This document shows positions 28,578-39,581 of a stretch of 64,000 nt of DNA, piece after piece. Within the stretch, counting starts at the first letter, position 1. The number at the start of each line of letters is the position of its first letter. Location: assembly GCA_011525695.1 (NCBI GenBank), contig WYBX01000081.1:30153-94152 (forward strand), read 5' to 3'. The notes under the pieces are model-generated. The model saw only the letters and a program-made list of their open reading frames with translations, was not told the DNA's origin and ran no database searches. This DNA is from Verrucomicrobiia bacterium. GTDB taxonomy: Bacteria; Verrucomicrobiota; Verrucomicrobiia; Opitutales; Opitutaceae. A program made the translations under genes and the position numbers.

Positions 28578-28716
28578 CAGGATTGTGGCGACCCTGAGGC
28601 CGCCGCCTATGACGGTGTATGGGGGAATCGAGTGTCTGCGGCAGCGCAGCGGGAAGCAGCACAATGCGTTAAGCCAGAGCTCCTATCCGATCGGCAAACG
28701 TTGAATCGCAGTCCAA

Positions 28717-30123
28717 TCAATGGCGGTTGTGAGAGATGAAGACCGGCGGAACGAGGGAGCGAACGGTTTCGACGATCTGGGTCTCGGTGTTCGGAGACAA
28801 CGGTCCAGGCAATCCGTAGAAGTCCATCGATTGATCGACTTCATATCCGCCCTCCTTGAACATCCGTTGCGACGGAATATAGCAGCGTACGTCGTTGGTG
28901 TAGGCATTGACCCAAAGACGCGCGCCGTCCAATTCCTTGCGCAGCCGCAAAGAATATTCGGAAACCACTTCGCCGCCGAGAAACACCATGGCGAGATCAT
29001 CGCCGAAAGCCCACGCTTGCACCGGATAGGGCACAGAAGTCGGCAAGGCGCGACCGGTGTCCAGGCTTCGAAGAAGCTGAGAGGCTGCGTAGATTCGAGA
29101 CTGCTTCGTGGATGTGCGGACCCGTTTCTCCAAGTCGGCGCGCGCAGGAAGCTGAGCGAATTCCAGTTCGATTTCGCGGTAGCTTGCGCTCGTTACCGAG
29201 CCGAGAGGACGAAACGGTAGAGCGAGCAGGCGCTCGACCTCAACCGCGATCGCTTTTCCGTGCTGTATTGCCGTATCGACAGAGCCGCGCGGATGGGGAT
29301 TTGCATCGCCTCCACATCCTAGCGCCACGAGCGCAACCGCCCCCTCGTGTGCAGCCTCCAGTTCAGCCGAGGCTTCACCCGCCCAATCTGAATGTATAAA
29401 GTTGTCAGCGCCGCCAATCGAGGTGCAATGACAGGCATAACTCGTGAACAATGCGCGGACCACGTCTCTATTGTCGGTGACACGTATCAACGGCAGCACG
29501 CGATCGGCGAACCCCTTGAAATCCGCTCCTCCTCCTCCAATCCACTTTCCTTCGACTATCCTGCGGCGTTGCGTCGCAAACTCCACCCGTCCTTCCGTCC
29601 AACCGAGACTTCCCGGACGACGGTCGTCCAGCGCAGCCACGGCCACATTCACTAGTTTATCAACGATCGTGTCTGTATAGTGGTCAATCCGACTGCGTTC
29701 CTCCGCCGGCAAGTCTTTGGCGAACATGAAGGGCAGAATGCCTCGAATCGCCGGTCCCGAATGCACATGGGTACTGCAAAGTGAGACTCGCTCACGTTCG
29801 ATGCCACGCCTTGCCTTCAGCGACGAGGCTACGGCATCGGTGATGCCCTGGGAAATGCCGATCACTTCAACCGTGATGACAACCGCCGGGTTTTGATGAT
29901 CCGCTCCCATGGCGATCGCACGGGCGTAGAGCCGTCGCTCGATTCTATTCGCTTCATCCGGTCGTCCTGTGTATCCCGTCAACCGGATGGGAAGATCGGG
30001 CGTGATATCGGTTTTAGCGGCGCCCACCAGGACCAAAGGCGCCCCCGCCATGTGCGCAACGAGAACCGATGATGAAATGAGAAGCAGGAGCCAGAGCCGT
30101 GTTCGTGGATTGACCGAATGCAT
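28717..30123 (-). CDS. Exported neutral/alkaline non-lysosomal ceramidase-like protein
   Basis: This 468-residue protein starts at ATG 30123 with a signal peptide (LWLLLLISSSVLVAHMAGA). The N-terminal half has the ceramidase pattern: GAAKTDITPDLPIRLTGYTG, VSLCSTHVHSGPA, SYACHCTSIGG and VALGCGGDANPHPRGS, with His residues that bind Zn in characterised ceramidases. The C-terminal part is shorter than in true ceramidases. In Planctomycetota and Verrucomicrobiota such genes are abundant near glycan genes and their substrate is unknown, so the label is by family only. A frame extension to 30417 has no signal peptide and is not used. Confidence 0.75.
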   Translation of the reverse strand: MHSVNPRTRLWLLLLISSSVLVAHMAGAPLVLVGAAKTDITPDLPIRLTGYTGRPDEANRIERRLYARAIAMGADHQNPAVVITVEVIGISQGITDAVASSLKARRGIERERVSLCSTHVHSGPAIRGILPFMFAKDLPAEERSRIDHYTDTIVDKLVNVAVAALDDRRPGSLGWTEGRVEFATQRRRIVEGKWIGGGGADFKGFADRVLPLIRVTDNRDVVRALFTSYACHCTSIGGADNFIHSDWAGEASAELEAAHEGAVALVALGCGGDANPHPRGSVDTAIQHGKAIAVEVERLLALPFRPLGSVTSASYREIELEFAQLPARADLEKRVRTSTKQSRIYAASQLLRSLDTGRALPTSVPYPVQAWAFGDDLAMVFLGGEVVSEYSLRLRKELDGARLWVNAYTNDVRCYIPSQRMFKEGGYEVDQSMDFYGLPGPLSPNTETQIVETVRSLVPPVFISHNRH

Positions 30124-30604
30124 GATTGAAAAGGCTGAGCGGGAGCGATATGATACGGCTCGTGATTCCACAAATGCCGCACGGACGTCCGGCGCATCGA
30201 TTCGCGGACACTCCAGCGTTGTCGGTTTTTGTTTTAGGCCCGATATTGGCGGAAACGATTGGCGGCGATTGCCGCATGTTCGTCGCCGAATATACGTTGC
30301 AAAGTCGATATGATCGAGCATCACCCGGATACCGGCCTTCCTGAATCGTTTCATCGCGCTACCATCGCAGCGGGTCGTTTTCCTGCGCGAATGCCGACGG
30401 CGCGCGCGACATCGCACAAAGCGCGATCAGCGGCGAACCTTTCATGGATGGCGTCGGGGAGCCAGTAGCATGGTAGATCAGGTCCAGGATACGGACCATG
30501 ACGAGAAATGCGACGGGCGTGATGCCAGGTTGAAAACGGGTCTCTGGCGAATTGTCTCAGTGTTCTGTAGCCAATGTGGTCCATGTCGGATCAGATTCAG
30601 AAGA
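30124..30604. other. Intergenic stretch, no recognisable gene
   Basis: This 481-bp gap lies between the ceramidase-like gene start and the stop of the carbohydrate-binding-protein gene. The minus frame upstream of the ceramidase start is open and contains KAGIRVMLDHIDF, but it matches nothing I recognise and may be decayed coding sequence. The ceramidase promoter should be near 30130-30250 (AT-richer, TTTTTGTTTTAGG at about 30222). No RNA gene or terminator is evident. Confidence 0.3.
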
Positions 30605-31897
30605 TCATCGGCGGGGTGAAATTGGCAGCGCGAGCAGTGCGTGCTCCTCGTCCGCATTGAGTCGCGGGCGAGGGACGTCGACGCGACGGAGCACAAAACG
30701 ATCGATGGCGTGCCCATGAGAGCGGCCGGCGAATTCAACTCGATGCACGCCGGGCGAGTTGAACATCCGCAGGACCGGTGAATCGGGATGGGGCGGACCG
30801 CGGTCGGCGTGGGTGTCCCATGTCCAACCCTCGGGATGCCCAAGGATGGCGACCTTAACCCAGTTGTTTTCGCCGAGCGCAAACGCACCGGGTGCGTCAG
30901 CGCCACCGACAAAGCGGACCCAGACAATGCCGTCGGGATCGAGTGTATTCGGACGGTTCTTCGGGTCGGGCATCCGCGAGCGCAGGTGGAGCTGATAGGT
31001 GCCAGGGGTCCCGATTCGGAACGAATAGGACAGCACACTGTCGTCGACGGCTTCTTGGCCCTGCCCGGCTACCGTCCAGCGAAGATGGCCGCGACCGGTA
31101 CCGCCGGGCTGAGGCGTGGTTTCGACGAATTCCCAGCCCGTCGGGGCGGCGGCTGCCTCCGCCTCTATGACGATGACACCGGGCGACGCCTCCGCGAAGG
31201 GCTCCGTGGCGAGCGTATATAGAGCAGCCGGGCCCGGCTCGTTCGCGACCGGCTCGAACGCAGCATCGCGCACGAGAAGGAAGCGATCGAGTTCGCAACC
31301 GTCCTCGCGCATGGAAATGGAGATCTCGTGCAGCCCGGTTGTCGGCACTTCCAGGGTAATCCGGCCCCGATGCTGCCGGTGTCGGCTGGCCCAGCGCCAT
31401 TCTTTACCACCGAAAGTGTGCATACGCGCGCCGCTCGATGGCCACTCGCCGTCGAGGCCGAAGTGGAGTGTATTGTCGTCGCCATCGGTCCCGAATGCGC
31501 GAGCCCAGACGGTATACGTGCCCGCGGTGGCGAAGCTCACCCGATAGTGCGCAGCGGCCATCGCCCCGGGCGGATCACTGATGTTCTCACCTGGAGTGAG
31601 CTTCCGCCCGTCCACGCCGGTGTCAGGAAGAACCTCGATGTAAGCTCCTCCGCCGGCACCCGCGACATGAGACGTGTCGATGTCGGGCAACCCCACCGGG
31701 GGAAGGCGCGAAGCGCTCGTCAGAAACCAAGCGCGCTTCTCGATCTTCGTCTGCGCGAAATAGTCCTCGGCCTCGACCGCGACGAGGCCGGGTGAAGTCT
31801 CGGCAAAGACACGTTCCCCGGAGCGGTCGGCGGCGATGGCGGTGGAAAGAGGGGCGGCGAGAACAAGAGACAACGGAAGTGATTGGATCAACCTCAT
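30605..31897 (-). CDS. Exported protein with two carbohydrate-binding-like modules
   Basis: This 430-residue protein has a signal peptide (about 1-23) and two beta-sandwich modules. Module 1 (about 35-215) begins GLVAVEAEDYF and ends TGLHEISISMREDGCELDRF. Module 2 (about 235-415) begins GVIVIEAEAAAAP and ends PGVHRVEFAGRSHGHAIDRF. The pattern EAE..., then G.Y..W.R, then DRF is typical of CBM6/35-like and GH115 C-terminal-type domains. No catalytic domain is attached, so it may be a surface glycan-binding protein. Its ATG at 31897 overlaps the stop of the upstream paralogue by four bases, so the two are coupled. Confidence 0.7.
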   Translation of the reverse strand: MRLIQSLPLSLVLAAPLSTAIAADRSGERVFAETSPGLVAVEAEDYFAQTKIEKRAWFLTSASRLPPVGLPDIDTSHVAGAGGGAYIEVLPDTGVDGRKLTPGENISDPPGAMAAAHYRVSFATAGTYTVWARAFGTDGDDNTLHFGLDGEWPSSGARMHTFGGKEWRWASRHRQHRGRITLEVPTTGLHEISISMREDGCELDRFLLVRDAAFEPVANEPGPAALYTLATEPFAEASPGVIVIEAEAAAAPTGWEFVETTPQPGGTGRGHLRWTVAGQGQEAVDDSVLSYSFRIGTPGTYQLHLRSRMPDPKNRPNTLDPDGIVWVRFVGGADAPGAFALGENNWVKVAILGHPEGWTWDTHADRGPPHPDSPVLRMFNSPGVHRVEFAGRSHGHAIDRFVLRRVDVPRPRLNADEEHALLALPISPRR

Positions 31898-32718
31898 GGC
31901 GTGATGACGTTGAGGCCGCCGGCTTTGAACGCTGAGGCCGCCGGGCCGGCCCCTTCAGGGGCTCCCCGAGTCCCGTCCATTGTGAGCAGGAACTTGTCGA
32001 ACTCAATGCCGTCCTCACGCATGGAATACATGACGGTGTGGACCCCGGCTGAGGGGACATCAATGTAAGCGCGATGATGCGGATACCTGGGGCCGCGGGC
32101 GTCACGGATGACGCCACCCCACCACCACGCTTTCTTCAGCTTGGGAAATTGCAGACAGCGGCCGGAGGCGGGCCAGTCATCATTCAGGCCGAAATTGAGC
32201 GTATTGTCCTCGTCGTCGTTGGATCGCATCCGCGTCCAGATGTAGTAGCGGCCGGGCTGCGAAAACTGGATTGGATAATGCACGACGGCGAGGGAGCCGG
32301 GTGCGAGCCCGATGTTGATGCCGTCCACGGCGCGCTCCCCTTCGTGGACGAAGGTGTCGGGCAGTGCCTCAATGTAAGTGCCGTTGCTGGAGTCAGTGAC
32401 CATCACAGGGTCTGGATCGGGTTTGGCGGTCGGTGTGTGGCGCGCGCTGTTGAAATACCAGCGACGGATCTGATCGCGGGTTTGCCGCACGAAGTGCTCG
32501 GCCTCAACAACAACGACACCCCCCTTCTCCGTGAAAACAGTGTCCGGTGTGACAAGTAGCCTCCCGGCGGGCGGGAGGGGTGCGAGATGTGCGCGACGTT
32601 CGTCCTCGGTGAGCGGCGGTCGCGGAGCGCTTTTCGTTCCCGGGGTGTCGGCATCCGCGGCGAAGGCGATCGAACCCGCGATAAGCCCGACGGCGGAGAG
32701 CAGGTAAGGAATATTCAT
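31894..32718 (-). CDS. Exported single-module carbohydrate-binding-like protein, paralogue of the next gene
   Basis: This 274-residue protein has a signal peptide (about 1-21) and then one module with the same layout as module 1 of the downstream gene. Shared elements include VVVEAEHFVRQT against VAVEAEDYFAQT, YIEALPDT against YIEVLPDT, NTLNFGLNDDWPASG against NTLHFGLDGEWPSSG, and YSMREDGIEFDKFLL against ISMREDGCELDRFLL. The module class is CBM6/35-like. The pair arose by duplication and the downstream copy gained a second module. Likely an extracellular or outer-membrane polysaccharide-binding protein; the ligand is unknown. Confidence 0.68.
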   Translation of the reverse strand: MNIPYLLSAVGLIAGSIAFAADADTPGTKSAPRPPLTEDERRAHLAPLPPAGRLLVTPDTVFTEKGGVVVVEAEHFVRQTRDQIRRWYFNSARHTPTAKPDPDPVMVTDSSNGTYIEALPDTFVHEGERAVDGINIGLAPGSLAVVHYPIQFSQPGRYYIWTRMRSNDDEDNTLNFGLNDDWPASGRCLQFPKLKKAWWWGGVIRDARGPRYPHHRAYIDVPSAGVHTVMYSMREDGIEFDKFLLTMDGTRGAPEGAGPAASAFKAGGLNVITP

Positions 32719-33057
32719 TGCGATAAAGAAGGCCGCGTCAGGATTTCAAGCTTGGAAGCAGAGGGAGGTCCCCGTTCTCGCCGTTCCGACGGGCACCACG
32801 AGCCTCGCTGTTGTAGCATGACACGGCCGAAGGAAGGATGCGACGACTATGGCGGGAAACGGCAGCCTACGCTGGGTGATGCAATGGGCGTTCATGGGAC
32901 TAGGACACACCGACTCGGCTGCGAGGGGGTCGCCAAGGCAGAGGGAAGCAATGCCGCGGGACATCAAGGCGAGGCGAGTCCTAGACCAAAGGACCAGAGA
33001 CCAACGGACTTTCTGAAAGCTTGACCCATTTACACAGAGATAGGGCATTCGAGGAAT
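32719..33057. other. Intergenic stretch with purine-rich degenerate repeat
   Basis: This 339-bp gap holds the promoter for the two binding-protein genes on the minus strand. Near 32984-33010 is a run of near-repeats (GGACCAAAGGACCAGAGACCA), similar in style to GGACTAGGGACCAGGGACT near 49291. No ORF of note and no terminator with a T-run are visible. Confidence 0.3.
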
Positions 33058-35121
33058 CTAGTGATGAATGAGCTGGCCGGTGGCATCCACCGACTCGATG
33101 TATTGAACATTTCCCGCCAGCTCGGCCAGCTCGGGGAGATCATATATTCGGAAGGCCCCATGGACGACGGACTCCAGCTGCCGCCTCGGGATCGTCACCT
33201 CGATCACGCTTTCCCAGGAGCGGATGGAGTGCACCAATCGCACCGTGGAAAAAAGCCACGACTCGACCGCGGCGGCGTGGAGTGCGGGCAGTGTGGCATC
33301 ATCGAACCCCATCAGCCCGATGCGCCGCATGGGTGCTCCGTCGACTTCAGCGAGCAGTTTCGCGGCGAGCAATATATCCCCGGCGCGCATGCCGAGTAAC
33401 GATTGGCCCAGCATGTACGCGATGGAAGCTTCCGCGCCATTATTGCCGGTCACATCGGGTGGACCATAGCGCCATGGGTACATCGCGGTTTCTCCAAAGC
33501 CGCGCAGATCGACCGCGAGCACCTCGGCCCCTCCGCGGACGATGCCTTCGATCAAGCCACCGGGCATCGCGTCCACGTGCTTTCCCTGTCCGTGAACATA
33601 GAGCCATGCATTGCCGTCAGGGTTTGCGGGGACAAAACGGAGTGCTGGAAGCGGCACACCCTCCTCAGGCGCAATTAGAAGCTTTTCAATCCGGTAGTGA
33701 GGGCGCGTGACGATGCCGCGTTGCTCGGTTTTGAATGTTGGAAGGTCCTTCCAAGGACGAATGCCTGCCACCTGCTGCACCTGCTTCCGGCGCTGCGCAT
33801 CCGACAGCTCACGCCATGCACGTGTTCTATCCGCTTTCTGCCGGGTCGCTTCTTCGCGGTAAAGCTCAAATATCGTTCGTGCGCCCGCAAGCTCAAGGAC
33901 CTGGCCTCCCGCTGTGCATTGCAGCTCGCGACCGCTGAACAACCGTGCTGGTTGCTCGAATATCACCTCATCAACGCCAAGTAACCATCGCCGCATCCAG
34001 CGGGCCACGCCTTCCCTCAGTTGTACACTGAATCCGTGGTTCGCATCGGTTTCGACCAGGTCTATCCGTTCCGTGTAGCCCAGGCGGGTATAGATGCGTT
34101 TCGCCTGCCGAAACGCATCCCACGTGCCGGCGATGGGCACGAAATCCCGTGTGGCTGCACCGATCAGCGCTGGCCGAGGTGCATGCATGATCAGGAAGTC
34201 CGGATGATCGATCCCAAGCAGATATTGCGCATGGATATTCTGTTCCGCATCCCCGGGGCCGGGGCTTTCGTTCTTCAACCGGCTGGTCGTGATGAAGCAG
34301 GCGGTTGCGGCGGCGGAGATCCGCGGGTCCAGCGCCATGAGGTAACTGCTCATCATGCCCCCCCCGGAGTTGCCCGCACAGCCCAGTCGCGTTGTATCCA
34401 GGTCCGCACGCGTCTCGAGATAGTCAATTGCCCGGATGCCATCCCAAATCATATACGTGGCAAGGCTGCGCCCGAGCAGGATGGGGGCAACGTTGAGGAT
34501 CGTGTGTTCCACCGTCGGCTCGAAGTAGCCAACGGCGGACTTCACGCCGCTCATAGACGTTTCCAGGGCAGAGATCTGACGCCGTTCGCCCTGCCCGATT
34601 GGGTCATAACAGAGCACAGCGGCGCCGCTTCTCACCAGCAGGATGGCCGCCTCTTGATACCCGGCCTTGCCGTTCTCGAGGTGCCCACACGGCATCAATA
34701 CCACCGGATGCGGCGGCGGCTCTTCGGGCAGATAGAGATTCGCCGTGACATGAAAGCCCGGCTGGCTCTCAAAAATGATGTTCTCGACGTGGAAGCCGTC
34801 ACCCTGCAATCGCCCGACAATTCTCGGATTCAACTCCGTGCGGGAAGGAAAACCACCCAGCTCATCGATGAATCGCGTCCTGAGCCCCACCTGATAGCGT
34901 GCGATATCCTCCGGCGTCTCGAGCGCTTCATATCTCTGCATGCGCCGGTCAAATGCGACGTGCGACTCGGCGCGCAGGTAGTCCCGCAGGACTCCTTGGT
35001 CGCGACTGCGTGCGGGCGTGGGTGCGAGCACAAACAACGAAACTGTTCCACTAAGTTCAGCTACTTGGGCGGGAGACGTGCCACCGGCCAGAAGGAAGAG
35101 GATCAGGACGGCTCTGGTCAC
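33058..35121 (-). CDS. Exported acetyl-xylan-esterase-like alpha/beta hydrolase
   Basis: This 687-residue protein is a paralogue of the one at 2210-4345 but has a plain Sec signal peptide (ILFLLAGGTSPAQ) instead of a Tat signal. The triad candidates are Ser in GCAGNSGGGM, Asp in AATRDFVP and His in DANHGF. The N-terminal PGFHVTANLYLPE segment is typical of this esterase group. The C-terminal half again looks like a second, non-catalytic hydrolase lobe (DLRGFGETAMYPW). It likely deacetylates pectin, xylan or a related glycan, which fits the divergent pectate lyase gene. Confidence 0.82.
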   Translation of the reverse strand: MTRAVLILFLLAGGTSPAQVAELSGTVSLFVLAPTPARSRDQGVLRDYLRAESHVAFDRRMQRYEALETPEDIARYQVGLRTRFIDELGGFPSRTELNPRIVGRLQGDGFHVENIIFESQPGFHVTANLYLPEEPPPHPVVLMPCGHLENGKAGYQEAAILLVRSGAAVLCYDPIGQGERRQISALETSMSGVKSAVGYFEPTVEHTILNVAPILLGRSLATYMIWDGIRAIDYLETRADLDTTRLGCAGNSGGGMMSSYLMALDPRISAAATACFITTSRLKNESPGPGDAEQNIHAQYLLGIDHPDFLIMHAPRPALIGAATRDFVPIAGTWDAFRQAKRIYTRLGYTERIDLVETDANHGFSVQLREGVARWMRRWLLGVDEVIFEQPARLFSGRELQCTAGGQVLELAGARTIFELYREEATRQKADRTRAWRELSDAQRRKQVQQVAGIRPWKDLPTFKTEQRGIVTRPHYRIEKLLIAPEEGVPLPALRFVPANPDGNAWLYVHGQGKHVDAMPGGLIEGIVRGGAEVLAVDLRGFGETAMYPWRYGPPDVTGNNGAEASIAYMLGQSLLGMRAGDILLAAKLLAEVDGAPMRRIGLMGFDDATLPALHAAAVESWLFSTVRLVHSIRSWESVIEVTIPRRQLESVVHGAFRIYDLPELAELAGNVQYIESVDATGQLIHH

Positions 35122-35457
35122 GTTGATTCCAGCAGGCGTGGCTCAGCGGCAAATCGGGTCCGATCGCGAGCCGACTCCTCATGCGTTTGGCAGATTTTGG
35201 TCACTCCAACAGCAAGTGCGTTTCAATGAAGGTCCGCCAGTTCATTGTCCACATTTTGGAGCATTGTGGCAATCAAACATACGGCTGTTGCCCCATTGAC
35301 CATCGGGGCGTCTCTTACCACATGTTGATATATTGCGTCTGGGAATGCAGCACAATACGCCGCCGCATCCGATTGCTATCGCTATCTACTCGCCCTTCGG
35401 AGTACTCATGCGCGCAATGGCCATTGCAATACGCTTTCGGTCCACACTCTTATCGCC
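35122..35457. promoter_or_regulatory. Divergent promoter region of esterase and pectate lyase
   Basis: This 336-bp gap between divergent starts is visibly AT-richer than its flanks (for example TACCACATGTTGATATATTGC near 35316), as expected of promoters. No clear dyad shared with other promoters was found, and there is no additional gene. Confidence 0.4.
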
Positions 35458-36486
35458 ATGAATGCTCCCCTTCATCCCGTCGGCTTCGAGGTGTCCGTCA
35501 TCCGAACCGGCGTATGGCAGATTCTAGCGCTCATCGTCGGCATGCTCATGACGTCGAATGTTCTTGCGCTGAGCGCAGACGGCTGGGCTTCGCAAGGGGC
35601 CGGTACCACCGGGGGCACCGGCGGGACGATCGTCACGGTCAGCTCCGCAGCAGCGTACAAGCGCAATGTGGAGAGTACCGCCACGTTGATTGTGCGCGTC
35701 GATGGCATGATCGACGTGGGTAGCAATATTGCGGTGCACCCCAGGTCCAATAAAACCATTGTCGGCGTGGGCATGGGGAGCGGGGTCATCGGAACCCATA
35801 TAATCACCTCCACGGCGCGCAACATCATATTCAAGAACCTCACGATGAGGACCTATGATATGCTTCCGACCAGCGACACCGACGCCATCTCGCTCCGCGG
35901 AGGAAAGAACATCTGGGTGAACCACTGCACCGTGTTCAACTGCTCTGACGGGCTGATCGACCAGGGCCTTGGGACGGACTATGTGACGATCTCATGGTGC
36001 AAGTTCTATTATACCCAATACTTTGGGCATAATCTGGTCAACCTGGTGGGCAGCAACAGTGCACACAAAGCCACTGACGTGGGACACTTGAACACGACTT
36101 TTCATCACAACTGGTACGGGAGCTTCTGCACGGGCCGCATGCCAATGGTGAGATTTGGGAAGGTGCATGTATACAATAACTACTACAATTCTCCCGGCTG
36201 TAATATGTACATCGGGTTGGCCTGGATGTGCGAGGTTCTGCTGCAGAACAGCTATTTCGAGGACGGCAACCAGAAGACGGGCAAGATCTGGTATTACTAC
36301 GAAAGTAACGCGAAGCTGAAACAGACGGGCAATGTCTTCGTCGATGTGCCGGTGAACACAAGCGGCGGGAACGATTCGGTGTTTACGCCACCATATGAGT
36401 ACACCCTCGACAATGCTGCGAATGTCAAGGATATCGTCACCGGGCCCAACGGTGCCGGCGTCAACGGCGATGAGGGCGAGGACTGA
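35458..36486 (+). CDS. Secreted pectate lyase, polysaccharide lyase family 1
   Basis: This 342-residue protein has a signal-like hydrophobic stretch (about 20-38) and then a right-handed beta-helix of the PL1 family. Diagnostic pieces are NKTIVGVGMGSGV, NIIFKNLTMRTYD, DAISLRGGKNIWVNHCTVFN (vWiDH-type), TTFHHNWYGSFCTGRMPMVR with the catalytic-Arg region, and KVHVYNNYYN. It cleaves alpha-1,4-polygalacturonate by beta-elimination outside the cytoplasm. Composition is more AT-rich than neighbouring genes. The oxidoreductase gene follows 80 bases downstream in the same direction. Confidence 0.93.
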   Translation: MNAPLHPVGFEVSVIRTGVWQILALIVGMLMTSNVLALSADGWASQGAGTTGGTGGTIVTVSSAAAYKRNVESTATLIVRVDGMIDVGSNIAVHPRSNKTIVGVGMGSGVIGTHIITSTARNIIFKNLTMRTYDMLPTSDTDAISLRGGKNIWVNHCTVFNCSDGLIDQGLGTDYVTISWCKFYYTQYFGHNLVNLVGSNSAHKATDVGHLNTTFHHNWYGSFCTGRMPMVRFGKVHVYNNYYNSPGCNMYIGLAWMCEVLLQNSYFEDGNQKTGKIWYYYESNAKLKQTGNVFVDVPVNTSGGNDSVFTPPYEYTLDNAANVKDIVTGPNGAGVNGDEGED

Positions 36487-36566
36487 CACTGCCGACGCGT
36501 GCAAGTTTGCCCCAATGTTGGCCGCCCCGCCCACAGAAACATTTTTGACATTATCCTCGTACGAAT

Positions 36567-38036
<1,470 letters not shown>

Positions 38037-38059
38037 GGAATTGCAGTTGCTTCATTCGT

Positions 38060-38305
38060 TTCTGTCCTTGCTACGCGGCATAACTGCCTGGCCAGTGCTT
38101 TCAGCCATTGCGGCGGATAAAGCGCGGCCCGCTGGGTATGCTTGGTCGCCTTGTTGGCGTACGCGTCGCCCAGTGGTTCACGCCACACGGGCAACCGGAT
38201 CTGTCGCCGGGTAAATGTCGCTTCGATCGCGCGGCACAACGTCGCGCCATCGAACTGAAAGCGCCGCGTGGAAATCACACTTCGTGAAAGTCTCTTTCCA
38301 AAGTT
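38060..38305 (-). pseudogene. Possible remnant of an AbiEii-type nucleotidyltransferase toxin gene
   Basis: A minus-strand frame contains FQFDGATLCRAIEATFTRR followed by a degenerate stretch with GDAYANKATKH. It reminds me of the C-terminal region of AbiEii/AbiGii nucleotidyltransferase toxins (FDGATL..AI.ATF.RR.T). The N-terminal catalytic domain is absent and downstream similarity fades, so it is at best a fragment. It lies next to an integrase, the sort of place where defence genes are gained and lost. Assignment is tentative, by memory of the family pattern. Confidence 0.35.
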
Positions 38306-38327
38306 CGGCCTCCCGTCCAACCCGGGC

Positions 38328-38350
38328 GCTGCGGTTTCGAGAACCGCAGC
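38328..38350. terminator. Strong GC hairpin downstream of integrase gene
   Basis: A perfect 9-bp stem GCTGCGGTT / AACCGCAGC with loop TCGAG. It lies 45 bases beyond the integrase stop (minus strand). No T-run follows on either strand, so termination would be weak or Rho-assisted. Confidence 0.45.
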
Positions 38351-38394
38351 CTCTCCAGTGTAACCCGGAATTTACTTAGGAAACCGCTGCGCGA

Positions 38395-39498
38395 TCAAAA
38401 GCTCACTCGTTTGATTGCGGCAAAGCTGTGCTCCTGCCGCAGGTGTCCGTAAACCCGCATCGCGAGTGCGCCGCCGTCTTTGTGGCCGAGCCAACGGCTG
38501 ACGGTCGGGATGTCCACGCCTGATTCGATGCAGGTGGTCGCGAAGAAGTGCCGGAAGTCGTGGTGGGAGAAATGGGGATACGCGAGCCGCCGGCAGGCCG
38601 TCTGCAGGCATTTCTTCGCATCCTTGATCAAGGAAACGGGGTCGGAGAGCTGCGGGTTCCTCTCCGCGCGCAGTCCTTGCAGGAGGGCATTGCATGCCGC
38701 CGTCATCGGGATGATTCGCGATTCGTGGTTCTTTGTGCCGGCTTCGCCTCCGGTCACAGTGATCGTGTTCTTTTCGAAATCGACATCGGCCCAGCGGAGC
38801 GCGGTGGCTTCACCCAGCCGCAGGCCTGAATAGGCCAGCAATTCGACCAGATCGGCCCCGGACTTCGCTTTTTGCTGGCTGTCGAGCCGCCCGTCGGATT
38901 CCCGGATCGCCGCGATGAGGTTCTTGAACTGCTCACGGGTCGGAATCTGGATCCTGGCCTGCACCAACCGCCGGCGGGCGATGTCCTCGGCAGGATTCTT
39001 TAGAATCAGGCCGCGCTTGACCGCATAGGTGAAGACGGCGCGCATCAACTCGAGTTCGCGGTTCATCGTCATCGGCGCCCGCTTCACGCCGCGCTCGGTC
39101 AACCAGCGTTCGCAATGCTGCCGACCGATGTTGCGGATGGAGACGCCGGCAAAGAAGGGTGCAATCTGTCGGATGCATTCCTCACGACGCTGGGCAGACC
39201 TGGGCTTGAGCGTGTGAGCGGTGATGACCATCCACCGCTGGGCAACCTCCTCGAAGTTGAGCCCGGCATCTTCGGAAATCGTAAGGTTGCCGACAGCGGC
39301 CCGAAGCTCGGTCAGCCGGCGTTCGGCCAGCTTGCGATCCCTGGTCTTCAACGAGCGGCGAAATTGCTTGTCACCGCGTTTGACCAAACCGTAATACCCG
39401 CCACTCGTCTCCAAACGATAGAGGTTTTCCGCCACCCGATGAAACACCACCTGTCGAGCTCTCTTAACCTCCCCAAGGGGTTGAGTTTTCACGCTCAA
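38395..39498 (-). CDS. Tyrosine recombinase / integrase
   Basis: This 367-residue protein has an N-terminal arm-type DNA-binding segment (LYRLETSGGYYGLVKRGDKQ), a core-binding domain (about 85-180) and a C-terminal catalytic domain. The catalytic set is present: Arg in YSGLRLGEA, HxxR in HHDFRH, His in WLGHKD and Tyr in RVYGHLRQEH. It is a phage- or island-type site-specific integrase and seems intact. It starts at TTG 39498 or GTG 39492. The gene ends 83 bases before the 5' end of tRNA-Thr. No other phage genes are visible, so this is a solo integrase or the edge of an island. Confidence 0.9.
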   Translation of the reverse strand: MSVKTQPLGEVKRARQVVFHRVAENLYRLETSGGYYGLVKRGDKQFRRSLKTRDRKLAERRLTELRAAVGNLTISEDAGLNFEEVAQRWMVITAHTLKPRSAQRREECIRQIAPFFAGVSIRNIGRQHCERWLTERGVKRAPMTMNRELELMRAVFTYAVKRGLILKNPAEDIARRRLVQARIQIPTREQFKNLIAAIRESDGRLDSQQKAKSGADLVELLAYSGLRLGEATALRWADVDFEKNTITVTGGEAGTKNHESRIIPMTAACNALLQGLRAERNPQLSDPVSLIKDAKKCLQTACRRLAYPHFSHHDFRHFFATTCIESGVDIPTVSRWLGHKDGGALAMRVYGHLRQEHSFAAIKRVSF

Positions 39499-39581
39499 CA
39501 GCCTACGGTGACAACATCCGGTGACAACTCCGAAATTGCAGAGGCGGTCAAACAGCTCAAGCCGCTGTTAGTTAGTGGTTA

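Noticed and set aside
26934..28739. Long plus-strand open frame (about 600 codons) opposite the alpha-glucuronidase-like gene
   Set aside because: Composition is Arg/Gly/Ala-rich with no recognisable motif, and the opposite strand encodes a coherent exported glycosidase.
38395..39498. Prophage
   Set aside because: Only an integrase is present. No capsid, tail, terminase, lysis or repressor genes were seen on either side.
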